Assembly (NCBI GenBank): GCA_019114205.1
Contig: DXFY01000045.1
Coordinates: 17,311 to 81,310 of the forward strand
DNA: 64,000 nt
Direction of reading: 5' to 3'
From: Candidatus Tidjanibacter gallistercoris
GTDB lineage: Bacteria > Bacteroidota > Bacteroidia > Bacteroidales > Rikenellaceae
The first letter of the stretch is position 1; every line of letters begins with the position of its first letter. Shown here in pieces: positions 45,144 through 55,104 of this stretch. Both the position numbers and the translations under genes were made by a program. The notes beneath the pieces are model-generated. The model ran no database searches and had not been told where the DNA came from. It was given only the letters and a program-made list of their open reading frames with translations.

Positions 45144-45694
45144 TCAGCGTTTCCGTCGCGCCTCCCGCCGCCGTCGCAATTCGGCCTTCAGCATGGTCAG
45201 CTCGCGCGCAGTCTGTCCGCCACCGAGGTGTTCTCCTCGGCCCGGCGAATCAGGTACGGCAGCACTTCCCGCACGCCGGCGTAAGGTACGTATTCGACCG
45301 CGTTGTACCCCGCGGCAGCCAGGTTGAACGAGATGTGGTCGCCCATGCCGTACAGCTGGGCGGAGAACACCCGCCCGTCGTTTCGTGCGATTCCATGCTC
45401 GTCCGGCAGCCGCGCGAGCAGGCAGTTGCTTTGCTCGTTGTGGCTCCCCATGAAAATTTCCATCCGGTCGAGGTGGTGCATCTGGAGCGTCTCACCCCCG
45501 ACGAACTGCCGGTACAGGGTAGGTTTCAACGCCCAGCCTGTCGGCAGCCGGAGCGCGGCAGCGATGCCGGCGAGCCTCTTGCCGGTCTTCACGATTCCCG
45601 GATGCCGCATCATGCCGAAAAGCATGACGGCATTGCGCATCCCGCCGTCGCTTTTGCCGGCGAATGCGGTCGCGGTGTCGTCGAAATCCGACAT
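45144..45694 (-). pseudogene. Proline dehydrogenase remnant: core deleted and 3' frameshift
   Basis: The frame opens at ATG 45694, 10 bases after the pruA stop. The first 70 or so residues match the N-terminus of Bacteroidetes proline dehydrogenase, ending Q-F-V-G-G-E-T-L-Q. At about 45480 the sequence jumps in frame to L-D-R-M-E-I-F-M-G-S-H-N-E-Q-S-N, which belongs near the C-terminus of the enzyme. It continues through F-S-A-Q-L-Y-G-M-G-D-H-I-S-F-N. Some 200 or more residues of the FAD-binding barrel are therefore missing. Near 45217 one base is lost, changing the frame: the stop at 45197 gives a 165-residue product. The expected tail (T-A-R-E-L-T-M-L-K-A-E-L) continues in another frame to 45144. 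The product cannot bind FAD in the normal way. Confidence 0.85.
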
Positions 45695-45704
45695 GGCCGC
45701 CCTC

Positions 45705-47336
<1,632 letters not shown>

Positions 47337-47438
47337 AACGATATTAGGTTAGAAATTCGGAATTTCTCAAATTTAACCTTTTTTCGGATACGCGGAACAC
47401 GCAGGCGCCGCTTTTTCCATCCGCCGCCGAAACGACCC

Positions 47439-48230
47439 TCACTCCGCCGCGCACGGCGGAAAGACGGTGGCCCCGGCCTCTTCGATGACCTTGCGGGCGG
47501 CGGCGTAGCCGATATCGAATATCTCCCGCCCCTTGTCGAGCTGCGTATTGCCGTAGGAGGAAAGGCCGTCGGGTTCAATCAGCAGGTCTGCGCTGCGGCG
47601 GTCGTGCATGACGTTGCAGTGCGACATCAGGTGGTAGGTGCGCATCAGGATACCGAACACGTTGTGGCGATACTCCCTGTCGGGCACGATTTTACTAAGG
47701 TTCACGGCCACCACCCGGCGGCACGTTCCGCGGATGACCGAAACGGGAAGGTTCATCAGCACGCCCCCGTCCACATAGTGGTCGCCGTCTATTTCGATGG
47801 GCGTAAAAAGCCCCGGCACGCAGCAGGAGGCCGCCACGCGGGGTGCTATCGCTCCCTCCCGGAAATGGACGCTCCGGCCCGTATCGAGGTCGGTCGCCGT
47901 CACCGTCAACGGCAGAGCGAGCTCCTCGATGCGCTCTGCCGAAAGGGTTTCGCGCAGGAACCCGTAAAAGTTGTCGAGATTCATGAATCCGCCCCGCGAA
48001 CGGGTGAACCCCGTGAAGCTCCGAAACTCCCGGCTCATGAACAGGTCGAGCACTTCGACGGGCGTCCTGCCGTCGGCAATGAATACTCCCGCCACCGCAC
48101 CGATGCTCACGCCCGCAATCGTATCCGGCCTGATGCCGTACTCGAACAACGCCTGCAACGCACCCAAATGCGCATAACCCTTCACGAAACCGCCGCTCAG
48201 GGCAAACCCCGTTCCGTAACATGCCTCCAT
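47439..48230 (-). CDS. Patatin-like phospholipase family protein
   Basis: Encodes 263 residues from the ATG at 48230, in preference to a TTG two codons upstream. The patatin fold is shown by the oxyanion segment A-L-S-G-G-F-V-K-G-Y-A-H-L-G, the nucleophile elbow G-V-S-I-G-A (Ser near residue 43) and the catalytic Asp in V-D-G-G-V-L. The third glycine of the usual GGG(A/V)(R/K)G run is Phe. There is no signal peptide, so it is cytoplasmic or membrane-associated, hydrolysing acyl chains of lipids. It is short compared with outer-membrane patatins and lacks a barrel. It sits upstream of pruA on the same strand with 102 bases between. Confidence 0.9.
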   Translation of the reverse strand: MEACYGTGFALSGGFVKGYAHLGALQALFEYGIRPDTIAGVSIGAVAGVFIADGRTPVEVLDLFMSREFRSFTGFTRSRGGFMNLDNFYGFLRETLSAERIEELALPLTVTATDLDTGRSVHFREGAIAPRVAASCCVPGLFTPIEIDGDHYVDGGVLMNLPVSVIRGTCRRVVAVNLSKIVPDREYRHNVFGILMRTYHLMSHCNVMHDRRSADLLIEPDGLSSYGNTQLDKGREIFDIGYAAARKVIEEAGATVFPPCAAE

Positions 48231-48345
48231 ACGCAATTCTTTTGAACGACCGTCGTGCAGTCCCGGCAGCAGGTTTCCTCAAAACGCCCCGCGGGACAGC
48301 GGCACTAAGATAACGAATAAATCCGGTCCGCCCGCTCCCATATCC

Positions 48346-48376
48346 TTGTTCTTCCGGCACGGAATGCGTATCTTTC
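48346..48376 (+). promoter_or_regulatory. Putative promoter of the secreted hydrolase gene
   Basis: TTG at 48346-48348, 20 bases, then TATCTTTC at 48369-48376, a one-base variant of TAnnTTTG. The start codon is 47 bases on. Confidence 0.6.
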
Positions 48377-48423
48377 GTGAACGGTTCGTTCCGCGAACCG
48401 CCGCACGAAAAAACGACGACACC

Positions 48424-49800
48424 ATGAAAAAATGCTTCTGCTTCCTGCTCACGCTGCTGGCGGGCTGTATCCCGGCAGTTGCACAGGACATTACGGGCGA
48501 CTGGTACGGTACGCTCGACTTCGGAATGCAGCGCCTCGCGCTGGTATTCCACATCGACCGGGACGGGGAGGCCTTCACTACGGTCATGGACAGTCCCGAC
48601 CAACATGCCGAAGGACTCGCCACGACCGCGACGACCTTCGACGGGACGACGCTGAAGGTGTCGTCCGCAGCTATAGGAATGACCTATGAAGGCCGCCTCG
48701 CAGCCGATTCCTTACAGGGTACGTTCCGGCAAGGCGGCCTCGCCATGCCCCTGACCTTCACGCGCCGACAGCCCGAACGCCGCAGGCCGCAGCTGCCGCA
48801 GCCCCCCTTCCCCTACATCTCCGAAGAGGTAACGTTCCCCAACCCTTCCGCAGGCATCGCACTGGCCGGGACGCTGACGGTTCCCGAAGGCGAAGGGCCT
48901 TTCCCCGCCGCGGTGCTGATAACCGGTTCGGGAGCACAGAACCGCGACGAGGAACTGTTCGGCCACAAACCCTTCTTCGTTCTGGCCGACTACCTGACGC
49001 GCCACGGCATCGCCGTGCTGCGCTACGACGACCGCGGCACGGCCTCCTCGGAAGGCGATTATGCCGCGGCTTCCATTCAGGATTTCGCATCCGATGCCGC
49101 GAGCGCCCTGGCATGGCTCCGGACACGCCCCGAAATCGACGCCTCCGCAGCAGGCTTCATCGGACACAGCGAAGGCGGTATCATCGCCTACATGCTCGCC
49201 GCCGGGGACAACGGCGCTGCATTCATCGTCTCGATGGCGGGGCCGGCAGTCGCAGGGTCGGAATTCATGCGCGTGCAGCGCCGCCTCATCGCCGAACGGA
49301 CGGGACTTCCCGAAGCGGCATTCCGCCAAAACGAACAGTTGGTGGAATCCATGACGGAAATAACGGACCGATACTCCTACGACTACATCGAAAGCCACCT
49401 CGACTCGCTCGCGGCGACCATGCTCCCGAACTTCGTGCGCGACGACCCGCATGCCGCCGAGCAGATAAAAGCGGGGCTGCTGCAATCGGCCTCGCCCGAA
49501 ATGGTGTCGCTGCTCCGCTACGACCCTACCGACGACCTCGCCCGCATCGCCTGCCCCGTACTCGCTCTGGTAGGTACCAGGGACGTGCAGGTACCGCCCT
49601 CGGTGGTCGAAGCCCCGCTGCGCGAGCGCATCAATCCCGCGGCCGAGCTGACGGTGCACGTCTATCCGGAACTCAACCACCTGTTCCAGCATGCCGAGAC
49701 GGGATTGCCGACCGAATACGCAGTCATCGAGGAAACCATCGCACCCGAAGTGCTCGCCGACATCGCGACATGGATAAAGAAAGTCACGAGCCGTCCCTGA
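48424..49800 (+). CDS. Secreted alpha/beta hydrolase
   Basis: Encodes 458 residues from the ATG at 48424. The hydrophobic leader could be cleaved as a lipoprotein (L-L-A-G-C, Cys15) or after A-V-A (before Q-D). Residues 22-120 form a beta-rich N-terminal domain. The hydrolase domain follows, with the oxyanion strand V-L-I-T-G-S-G, the nucleophile in G-F-I-G-H-S-E-G-G, and a late D-V-Q-V and H-L-F-Q for the acid and base. The layout matches Bacteroidetes acyl-peptidase/esterase-like secreted hydrolases. The substrate is unknown. It is divergent from the patatin gene. Confidence 0.85.
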   Translation: MKKCFCFLLTLLAGCIPAVAQDITGDWYGTLDFGMQRLALVFHIDRDGEAFTTVMDSPDQHAEGLATTATTFDGTTLKVSSAAIGMTYEGRLAADSLQGTFRQGGLAMPLTFTRRQPERRRPQLPQPPFPYISEEVTFPNPSAGIALAGTLTVPEGEGPFPAAVLITGSGAQNRDEELFGHKPFFVLADYLTRHGIAVLRYDDRGTASSEGDYAAASIQDFASDAASALAWLRTRPEIDASAAGFIGHSEGGIIAYMLAAGDNGAAFIVSMAGPAVAGSEFMRVQRRLIAERTGLPEAAFRQNEQLVESMTEITDRYSYDYIESHLDSLAATMLPNFVRDDPHAAEQIKAGLLQSASPEMVSLLRYDPTDDLARIACPVLALVGTRDVQVPPSVVEAPLRERINPAAELTVHVYPELNHLFQHAETGLPTEYAVIEETIAPEVLADIATWIKKVTSRP

Positions 49801-49930
49801 CGGCCTCCGGAACCGCGCGACGGGAAATACCGGAACTTCGATATACCCCGTAAACGCGGCGCCGGGCGGGAAAGCAGCGCAACATGCACCCGTATGCCGG
49901 ACAGAAATTCGGAACGCATGCGGTTCGGAT

Positions 49931-49982
49931 AAAAGCATCCGCCGGAGCGCCTCCCCTGAAAGGAGTTCCCTCCGGCGGATGC
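49931..49982 (-). terminator. Terminator of ndk
   Basis: GCATCCGCCGGA pairs with TCCGGCGGATGC around a long loop; the AAAA on the left gives a U tract on the minus strand. It begins 19 bases after the ndk stop. Confidence 0.8.
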
Positions 49983-50001
49983 CGCATCGACGACCGGCCG
50001 A

Positions 50002-50442
50002 CTATCGTTCCGGCCTGTATTCCGCCACAATCATGTCCCGTTCGCTGAAGAAACATGCCGCCTCGATGCGGGCGTTTTCCGCACTGTCGGACGCATGAAC
50101 CGCATTGCGCGTGACGTCCTCGCCGTACATCCTGCGCAGGGTGCCTTCCTCCGCCTGCGCAGGGTCGGTATTTCCCGCAAGCCGGCGCAGCTCCGCAACG
50201 GCATCTTCCCGTTCCAGCACCGCCACCACGCTGGGGCCCGACGTCATGAAATCCACCAACCGCCCGAAAAACTCCCTGCCGCGATGTACGGCATAAAACT
50301 TCTCTGCATCGTTGCGGCTCATGCAGACGAGCCGCAGGGCGACAATCCGGAAGCCGTCCCGCAAAAAGGCATCGATTATCTTACCGGCAGCGCCCGCCGC
50401 CACGGCATTGGGCTTGATGACGGTGCATGTTCTCTCTTCCAT
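50002..50442 (-). CDS. ndk: Nucleoside diphosphate kinase
   Basis: Encodes 146 residues from the ATG at 50442; upstream codons in frame have no Ndk similarity. It equilibrates nucleoside di- and triphosphates through a phosphohistidine. The catalytic His is in R-N-A-V-H-A-S-D-S-A-E-N-A (usually G-S-D-S). The N-terminal T-V-I-K-P-N-A-V and the G-D-F/G-x-D insert region are typical. The length is normal. It is followed by a terminator and preceded, on the same strand, by the RluD-type gene 200 bases away. Confidence 0.95.
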   Translation of the reverse strand: MEERTCTVIKPNAVAAGAAGKIIDAFLRDGFRIVALRLVCMSRNDAEKFYAVHRGREFFGRLVDFMTSGPSVVAVLEREDAVAELRRLAGNTDPAQAEEGTLRRMYGEDVTRNAVHASDSAENARIEAACFFSERDMIVAEYRPER

Positions 50443-50643
50443 AAGGCAATCGTTTCCGCGGCCCGCACATGCCGGCCGTTGCCGGAACATCCCGCAAAAA
50501 CCGTTCCCTGCATTCCGAGCCCGGACAGACGGGCCGACACCCTGCAACGTATCCGACCGCCCGGCCGCATGCATTCCGCGAAGTGCACCGTCAGGCGACA
50601 GAACCGCCTGGGCGGAAACGTACCGCCGAAACCGCCGCCACGG

Positions 50644-51768
50644 TCACTCCTCCCCGGCGGGACGGGCCGTCGTATAGGCTTCCCATTTATCGAGCACGGC
50701 CCGGAAATCGGCCGGCAGGTCGCTGTCGAACTCCATGCGCCGGCCGGTGGAAGGGTGGTCGAAGCCGAGGCTCCGGGCATGCAGGGCATGCCGCGGCATG
50801 GCGGCGAAACAGTTGTCGATGAACTGTTTGTATTTGGCAAACGTCGTCCCCTTCAGGATACGGTCGCCGCCGTACCGTTCGTCGTTGAAAAGGGGATGTC
50901 CGATATACTCCATGTGAACGCGTATCTGGTGGGTACGGCCCGTTTCGAGGCGGCACTCCACGAGCGTTACGTACCCGTAGCGCTTCAGCACCCGGTAATG
51001 GGTCACGGCATGCTTGCCGTCGCTGCCGTCGGGGAAGACGGCCATCCGGAGCCGGTCGCGCACGCTGCGGCCGATGTTGCCCGTCACGGTACCTTCGTCC
51101 TCGTCGAAGTTTCCCCATACGAGGGCCACATACCGGCGCGAGACGGTATGCTCGAAAAACTGCCGTGCAAGGCGGGCATGCGCCCGCTCGTTCTTGGCCA
51201 CCACCAGCAGCCCGGAAGTATTCTTGTCGATACGGTGCACCAGACCGGCACGCATGTCCCCCTCCTGAAACAGGGGCAGGTCTTTCAGATGCCACGTGAG
51301 GGCATTCACGAGCGTCCCGCTGTAATTACCGTGTCCGGGATGCACCACGAGCCCGGCGGGTTTGTCGAGCACAATCAGGTCGTCGTCTTCGTAACGGATG
51401 TCGAGCGGAATCTCTTCGGGAACGATTTCGATTTCGCGTTTCGGATAAGGCATCACGAGCGAGATGCGGTCGAGCGGCTTCACCCTGTAGCTCGGCTTCA
51501 CGGGCACGCCGTTCACGAGTACATTCCCTCCGTCCGCAGCAGCCTGTACCCGGCTCCGCGAACAGTTTTCCAGGCGGACGGTCAGGTACTTGTCGATACG
51601 CAGCATGGCCTGCCCCCTGTCCACCGTGACGGCGAAATGTTCGTACAGTTCATCCTGCTGGTCTTCCAGCTCTTCCGGCAAACCCTCCTCCGGTCCGTTC
51701 CCGTATTCCAGTTCCGCTTCTTCCATTCCGTCATCCGTTTCCGGCCCTGCCGCCGGCCGTTCGTTCAT
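50644..51768 (-). CDS. RluD/RluA-family 23S rRNA pseudouridine synthase
   Basis: Encodes 374 residues. An acidic N-terminal tail of about 45 residues precedes an S4 RNA-binding domain (about residues 56-115, D-K-Y-L-T-V-R-L). The catalytic domain has the Asp in L-V-H-R-I-D-K-N-T-S-G-L-L-V. The R-T-H-Q-I-R-V-H motif follows. Similarity is to RluD, which makes pseudouridines in helix 69. The start codon overlaps the stop of the upstream PASTA gene by 4 bases (ATGA), so translation is coupled. RluC is a possible alternative. Confidence 0.92.
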   Translation of the reverse strand: MNERPAAGPETDDGMEEAELEYGNGPEEGLPEELEDQQDELYEHFAVTVDRGQAMLRIDKYLTVRLENCSRSRVQAAADGGNVLVNGVPVKPSYRVKPLDRISLVMPYPKREIEIVPEEIPLDIRYEDDDLIVLDKPAGLVVHPGHGNYSGTLVNALTWHLKDLPLFQEGDMRAGLVHRIDKNTSGLLVVAKNERAHARLARQFFEHTVSRRYVALVWGNFDEDEGTVTGNIGRSVRDRLRMAVFPDGSDGKHAVTHYRVLKRYGYVTLVECRLETGRTHQIRVHMEYIGHPLFNDERYGGDRILKGTTFAKYKQFIDNCFAAMPRHALHARSLGFDHPSTGRRMEFDSDLPADFRAVLDKWEAYTTARPAGEE

Positions 51769-52826
51769 TCAAAAAATTCGCTGCCGTCGTCGTCATGACT
51801 GACAGCGCTGCCGTATGCTTCCAGCGATTGCAGGATGGCATCCTCCCGTTCGCGTACCCGGTCTTCCGGCTTCGCATCGCCGTTCTCTATCCGGATAATC
51901 CAGTCCAGCTCCTCCTGCAACCCGTCGCCCGAATAGCCGGCGGCGGAAAGGCTGTCGCGCAGGGCGCGTTCGCGAACCGCCACCCGTTCGCCGTACCGGT
52001 CCGAAGCAGACACGCCGGACGCCACGGTCAGCGAGTCGAGCGAAAGCCGGACGGACACTTCCGTGCCGAGCGCCACGCGGCGTCCCTGGTCGGGCGACTG
52101 GCCGTAAACACGGGCCTGCCGCATGTTCGTCCGGTCGATACCTTCATCCGCAGCGACATCGCCCGCGTTGAGCCCCGCTTCCCACAGCCGGCTCCTGGCC
52201 TCCCGCAGCGGCAGGCCCACCACCCGCGGAACGGAAACGAGACCAGCCCCCGGAGCACGTCCTACGGTAAGCACCACGCCGCTGCCCATCCGGGCCTTCA
52301 CCTGCCTGTCGGCGGCGACCACATCCGTTCCCACCCGCTGTTCGAGGACGTTGTTGGTAGCGATGTCGTCCACATACACGAGCTTCTCGATTTCCAAACC
52401 GGCGGTTTCCAGAATATTCTTGGCCTGCCGCAGCGAATAGCCCGCGACATAGGGAACGTCGATGATTTTCTGCTGCGAAGAATTGACCGTCACGTAAATG
52501 CGGCGGCCGGGCTTCACCTCGGTACCCGCCGCAGGGCGCTGTTCGAGAATGACGCCCGGCTCGAAAGCCGGCACGTACAGCGAATCGTTCAGCTCTATCC
52601 GCAGTTTGTCGCCGCGGGACAGAGCCGTCGCCTCGTCGAGCGTCATGTTCATGAAATCCGGCACGCGGATGTATTTGTTGTGGCGCGTGAAAATGTTCAG
52701 CAGCACGTTCGTCACGAACAGCACGATGACGAGCAGGCTCACCGCCAGCACGACATTGCGCACGACGTAGTTGTTCCACACCCTGCGCAGCCGGTTTCCT
52801 TCGCTTTTCTTTCGTTCGGTACCCAT
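51765..52826 (-). CDS. Membrane-anchored PASTA-domain protein
   Basis: Encodes 353 residues: a short basic cytoplasmic segment, one membrane helix (about residues 23-47) and three PASTA domains (about 50-120, 121-193 and 200-272) in the periplasm. Each PASTA domain opens with V-P-x-x-x-x-x-x-x-x-A and carries the G-V-I-L-E-Q-R-P-A-A-G-T-E-V-type segment. There is no kinase or transpeptidase domain, unlike classical PASTA proteins. The remaining 80 residues are acidic. Binding to muropeptide or to a partner at the envelope is the family role. It overlaps the RluD-type gene by 4 bases. In many Bacteroidetes a D-Ala-D-Ala ligase gene lies upstream; here it is mqnE. Confidence 0.88.
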   Translation of the reverse strand: MGTERKKSEGNRLRRVWNNYVVRNVVLAVSLLVIVLFVTNVLLNIFTRHNKYIRVPDFMNMTLDEATALSRGDKLRIELNDSLYVPAFEPGVILEQRPAAGTEVKPGRRIYVTVNSSQQKIIDVPYVAGYSLRQAKNILETAGLEIEKLVYVDDIATNNVLEQRVGTDVVAADRQVKARMGSGVVLTVGRAPGAGLVSVPRVVGLPLREARSRLWEAGLNAGDVAADEGIDRTNMRQARVYGQSPDQGRRVALGTEVSVRLSLDSLTVASGVSASDRYGERVAVRERALRDSLSAAGYSGDGLQEELDWIIRIENGDAKPEDRVREREDAILQSLEAYGSAVSHDDDGSEFFE

Positions 52827-52859
52827 ATTCCTGAACCGCGGTTTGCCGGCAGGCAGCGC

Positions 52860-53951
52860 CTACCGGACGATTTCGTTATAAAACGTATCCCTTTCGACCG
52901 CCCGCAGGCCGGCTGCCGCGGCCATCGCCTGCATCTCCTCCACCGTCAGGCGCGGTTTCTCCTCCGCACCCGCCATGGAGTATATCCGGGTCGAATCGTC
53001 TATCGTGCCGTCCATGTCGTCGGCCCCGAAGCCGAGGGCCATTTCGGCCGTCTGCTTCCCGTACATCACCCAATAGGCTTTGATGTGCGGCACGTTGTCG
53101 AGATAAATGCGCGACATGGCCAGCGTGCGCATATCCTCCGTCACAGGCACCTCCTCCAGCCCCTCGCCGAGGCGGTTGTTCGACCGGCGGAACTTGAGCG
53201 GTATGAAGGCGTCGAAGCCCCCCGTCTCGTCCTGAAGCGTCCGCAGCCGGTCGAGGTGGTCGATGCGCTGGGCCACGGTTTCCACATGCCCGTAAAGCAT
53301 CGTCGCATTGCTCCGGATACCCAGCCGGTGCGCGGCCCGGTGGAGCGACAGCCACACCTGCGAGCTTCCCTTCTCAGGACATATCCGTGCGCGGAGCTCC
53401 TCGTCGAATATTTCGGCGCCGCCGCCCGGAATGGCCTCCATACCGGCTTCCCGCAACAGGCGCAGCCCCTCGTCGTACCCCATGCCCGCCTTGTCCATCA
53501 TATAGGCCAGCTCGATGGCCGTGAAAGCCTTTACCGCGACCTGCGGCATGATGCGCTTCACCGCCCGTATCATCTCCGCATAGAAATAGATGTCGTGGTC
53601 GGGATGCACGCCCCCCACGATATGCACTTCCGTCACCCCGCTGTCGCGGCGCGCACGGACCAGCTCTTCGATTGCTTCGAGCGAAAGATTCCACGCTCCC
53701 GGCTCCCCCGCTCCGCGGCGATACGAACAAAAGCGGCAGTTGAAGACGCAGATGTTCGTAGGTTCGATGTGGAAATTCCGGTTGTAATATACCACGTCGC
53801 CGCTCTTGCGGCGGCGCACGCCGCAGGCCAGTTCGGCGAGCAGCGACAGCGGCGCATCGCGCCAGAGCGTAGCTGCCTCCTCGCGGGAGATGCGACCGCC
53901 CGCGGAGACCCGTGACGCAATCCCGTCGCAAATTCGTTCCTTGTCCGACAT
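52860..53951 (-). CDS. mqnE: Aminofutalosine synthase (radical SAM)
   Basis: Encodes 363 residues from the ATG at 53951. The radical SAM cluster motif is C-V-F-N-C-R-F-C-S-Y (CxxxCxxC). It joins the enolpyruvyl benzoate intermediate with SAM in the futalosine pathway to menaquinone. Blocks such as P-G-G-G-A-E-I-F-D, R-S-N-A-T-M-L-Y-G-H-V-E-T and L-Q-D-E-T-G-G-F-D-A-F-I-P fit MqnE better than MqnC. The window also contains a UbiD-family decarboxylase of the same pathway, at 60.9 kb. It precedes the PASTA gene on the same strand with a 33-base gap. MqnC is the main alternative. Confidence 0.85.
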   Translation of the reverse strand: MSDKERICDGIASRVSAGGRISREEAATLWRDAPLSLLAELACGVRRRKSGDVVYYNRNFHIEPTNICVFNCRFCSYRRGAGEPGAWNLSLEAIEELVRARRDSGVTEVHIVGGVHPDHDIYFYAEMIRAVKRIMPQVAVKAFTAIELAYMMDKAGMGYDEGLRLLREAGMEAIPGGGAEIFDEELRARICPEKGSSQVWLSLHRAAHRLGIRSNATMLYGHVETVAQRIDHLDRLRTLQDETGGFDAFIPLKFRRSNNRLGEGLEEVPVTEDMRTLAMSRIYLDNVPHIKAYWVMYGKQTAEMALGFGADDMDGTIDDSTRIYSMAGAEEKPRLTVEEMQAMAAAAGLRAVERDTFYNEIVR

Positions 53952-54014
53952 ATCACTCCAAAAGTATGAAAAAGTAACGTACGTCCCAAACGTGCCGGTA
54001 TCCGTCAAACATGA

Positions 54015-54037
54015 ACAGCCGCCTTTCGGGCGGCTGT
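54015..54037 (-). terminator. Stem-loop after rpmH
   Basis: ACAGCCGCC pairs with GGCGGCTGT around a five-base loop, 31 bases after the rpmH stop. No strong U tract. Confidence 0.7.
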
Positions 54038-54068
54038 ACGTATCTCGTTACCGGTTCGCGGGAAACGG

Positions 54069-54224
54069 CTATTTGAAGCGGGTTTCGTCCGATACGGTCA
54101 GTTTCTTACGGCCTTTGGCACGGCGTGCGGCAAGCACCTTGCGGCCGTTTGCGGTCGCCATCCTCTGACGGAAACCGTGTTTGTTTATCCTCTTACGGCA
54201 GGAGGGCTGAAAAGTCCTTTTCAT
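54069..54224 (-). CDS. rpmH: 50S ribosomal protein L34
   Basis: Encodes 51 residues and is too short to show in typical long-frame scans. The translation begins [12 protein letters not shown] and continues [26 protein letters not shown], the classic bL34 sequence. It is a structural component of the large ribosomal subunit. Its -7 element lies 43 bases upstream and a stem-loop follows. The neighbours mqnE and rsmG are on the same strand; no dnaA is near. Confidence 0.97.
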   Translation of the reverse strand: MKRTFQPSCRKRINKHGFRQRMATANGRKVLAARRAKGRKKLTVSDETRFK

Positions 54225-54254
54225 GGCTATCTGTATTTTTTATTTTCGTCCACT

Positions 54255-54296
54255 CTTTGCGGAGTGCAAAGGTAAATCATTTTTGCGATTTACAAA
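54255..54296 (-). promoter_or_regulatory. Promoter of rpmH with leader hairpin
   Basis: On the minus strand TTTTG (TTG at 54295-54293) is followed after 18 bases by TACCTTTG at 54274-54267. CTTTGC and GCAAAG (54255-54271) form a hairpin that overlaps the -7 element and the start of the transcript. Confidence 0.6.
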
Positions 54297-54425
54297 AGAA
54301 TTGCGCCAAAATAATCGCCTTCCCGCCACGATGAAGCGCCCCGCCGCCCCTGCCGCGAAGCGGGCCCGAACACCGGCCGTAACGCCGACCGGTCGGGCAG
54401 AGGCTCTTCCGCACGGGCCGCCGTA

Positions 54426-55049
54426 TCAACGGGGAAGATAAACCACCTGCTTCGTCTCGAAGAAGGGTTCTTCGAAAAATTCCGAAATATCGAACAGCTC
54501 GTATCTGCGTCCGGCAGCGGCGAGTTCCTCTGTCAGGTCGCCCCCCTTCAGCACGAGCATGCCGTCGGGCAGCGTACCCGCCAGGCCGGGCGCTATCTTG
54601 TCCCACATCCAGCCCGTCAGCGTCGCCAACTCCGTCACGGCGCGGCTGACCACATAATCGTAAGGGCCTGGAAACGTTTCCGCACGGCCGTTGACGGCTT
54701 CCAGATTGCCGAGGCCGAGCTCTGAGGCGATCGCACGCACCACCGTGATTTTCTTGCCGATGGAATCCACGGCGGTGAAATGCGCCGCCGGAAAGAGGAT
54801 GGCCAGCGGCACGGCAGGGAAACCGCCCCCGGTGCCCACGTCGCACACCCGTGCCCCATCCGCGAAGCGGCACACGCATGCGATGGCGAGCGAATGCAGC
54901 ACATGTTTCAGGTATAGGCTGTCGAAATCCTTGCGCGACACCACGTTGATGCGGGCATTCCACTCCGCGTACAGACCGTACAGGCGGGCGAAGCGTTCCC
55001 GCTGCAGCGGGGAAAGCGTATCCCCGAAATATTTCTCGATAAGTTCCAT
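54426..55049 (-). CDS. rsmG: 16S rRNA (guanine-527-N7) methyltransferase
   Basis: Encodes 207 residues from the ATG at 55049, close to the family length. It methylates G527 of 16S rRNA. The SAM-binding motif is C-D-V-G-T-G-G-G-F-P-A-V-P-L-A-I (about residues 65-80). N-V-V-S-R-K-D and H-S-L are the typical N-terminal helices, and S-R-A-V-T-E-L sits at the motif IV position. It is transcribed leftward after the FAD oxidoreductase gene, 55 bases away. Loss of RsmG gives low-level streptomycin resistance in other bacteria; here it looks intact. Confidence 0.94.
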   Translation of the reverse strand: MELIEKYFGDTLSPLQRERFARLYGLYAEWNARINVVSRKDFDSLYLKHVLHSLAIACVCRFADGARVCDVGTGGGFPAVPLAILFPAAHFTAVDSIGKKITVVRAIASELGLGNLEAVNGRAETFPGPYDYVVSRAVTELATLTGWMWDKIAPGLAGTLPDGMLVLKGGDLTEELAAAGRRYELFDISEFFEEPFFETKQVVYLPR

Positions 55050-55104
55050 GACGATTCCTGCTCCGTTTTTTGTGCGGCGGGGCGTGCCGCATCCTGCTTC
55101 GCCG

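Noticed and set aside
47439..48230. Patatin inactivated because the third glycine of the oxyanion run is Phe
   Set aside because: The nucleophile and Asp motifs are intact and I recall similar S-G-G-F-x-K-G sequences in other Bacteroidetes, so this looks like a family variant rather than a defect.
54069..54224. Possible frameshift in rpmH
   Set aside because: A first reading suggested an extra T near 54180, but recounting against overlapping translations shows three Ts, and the 51-codon frame is intact.
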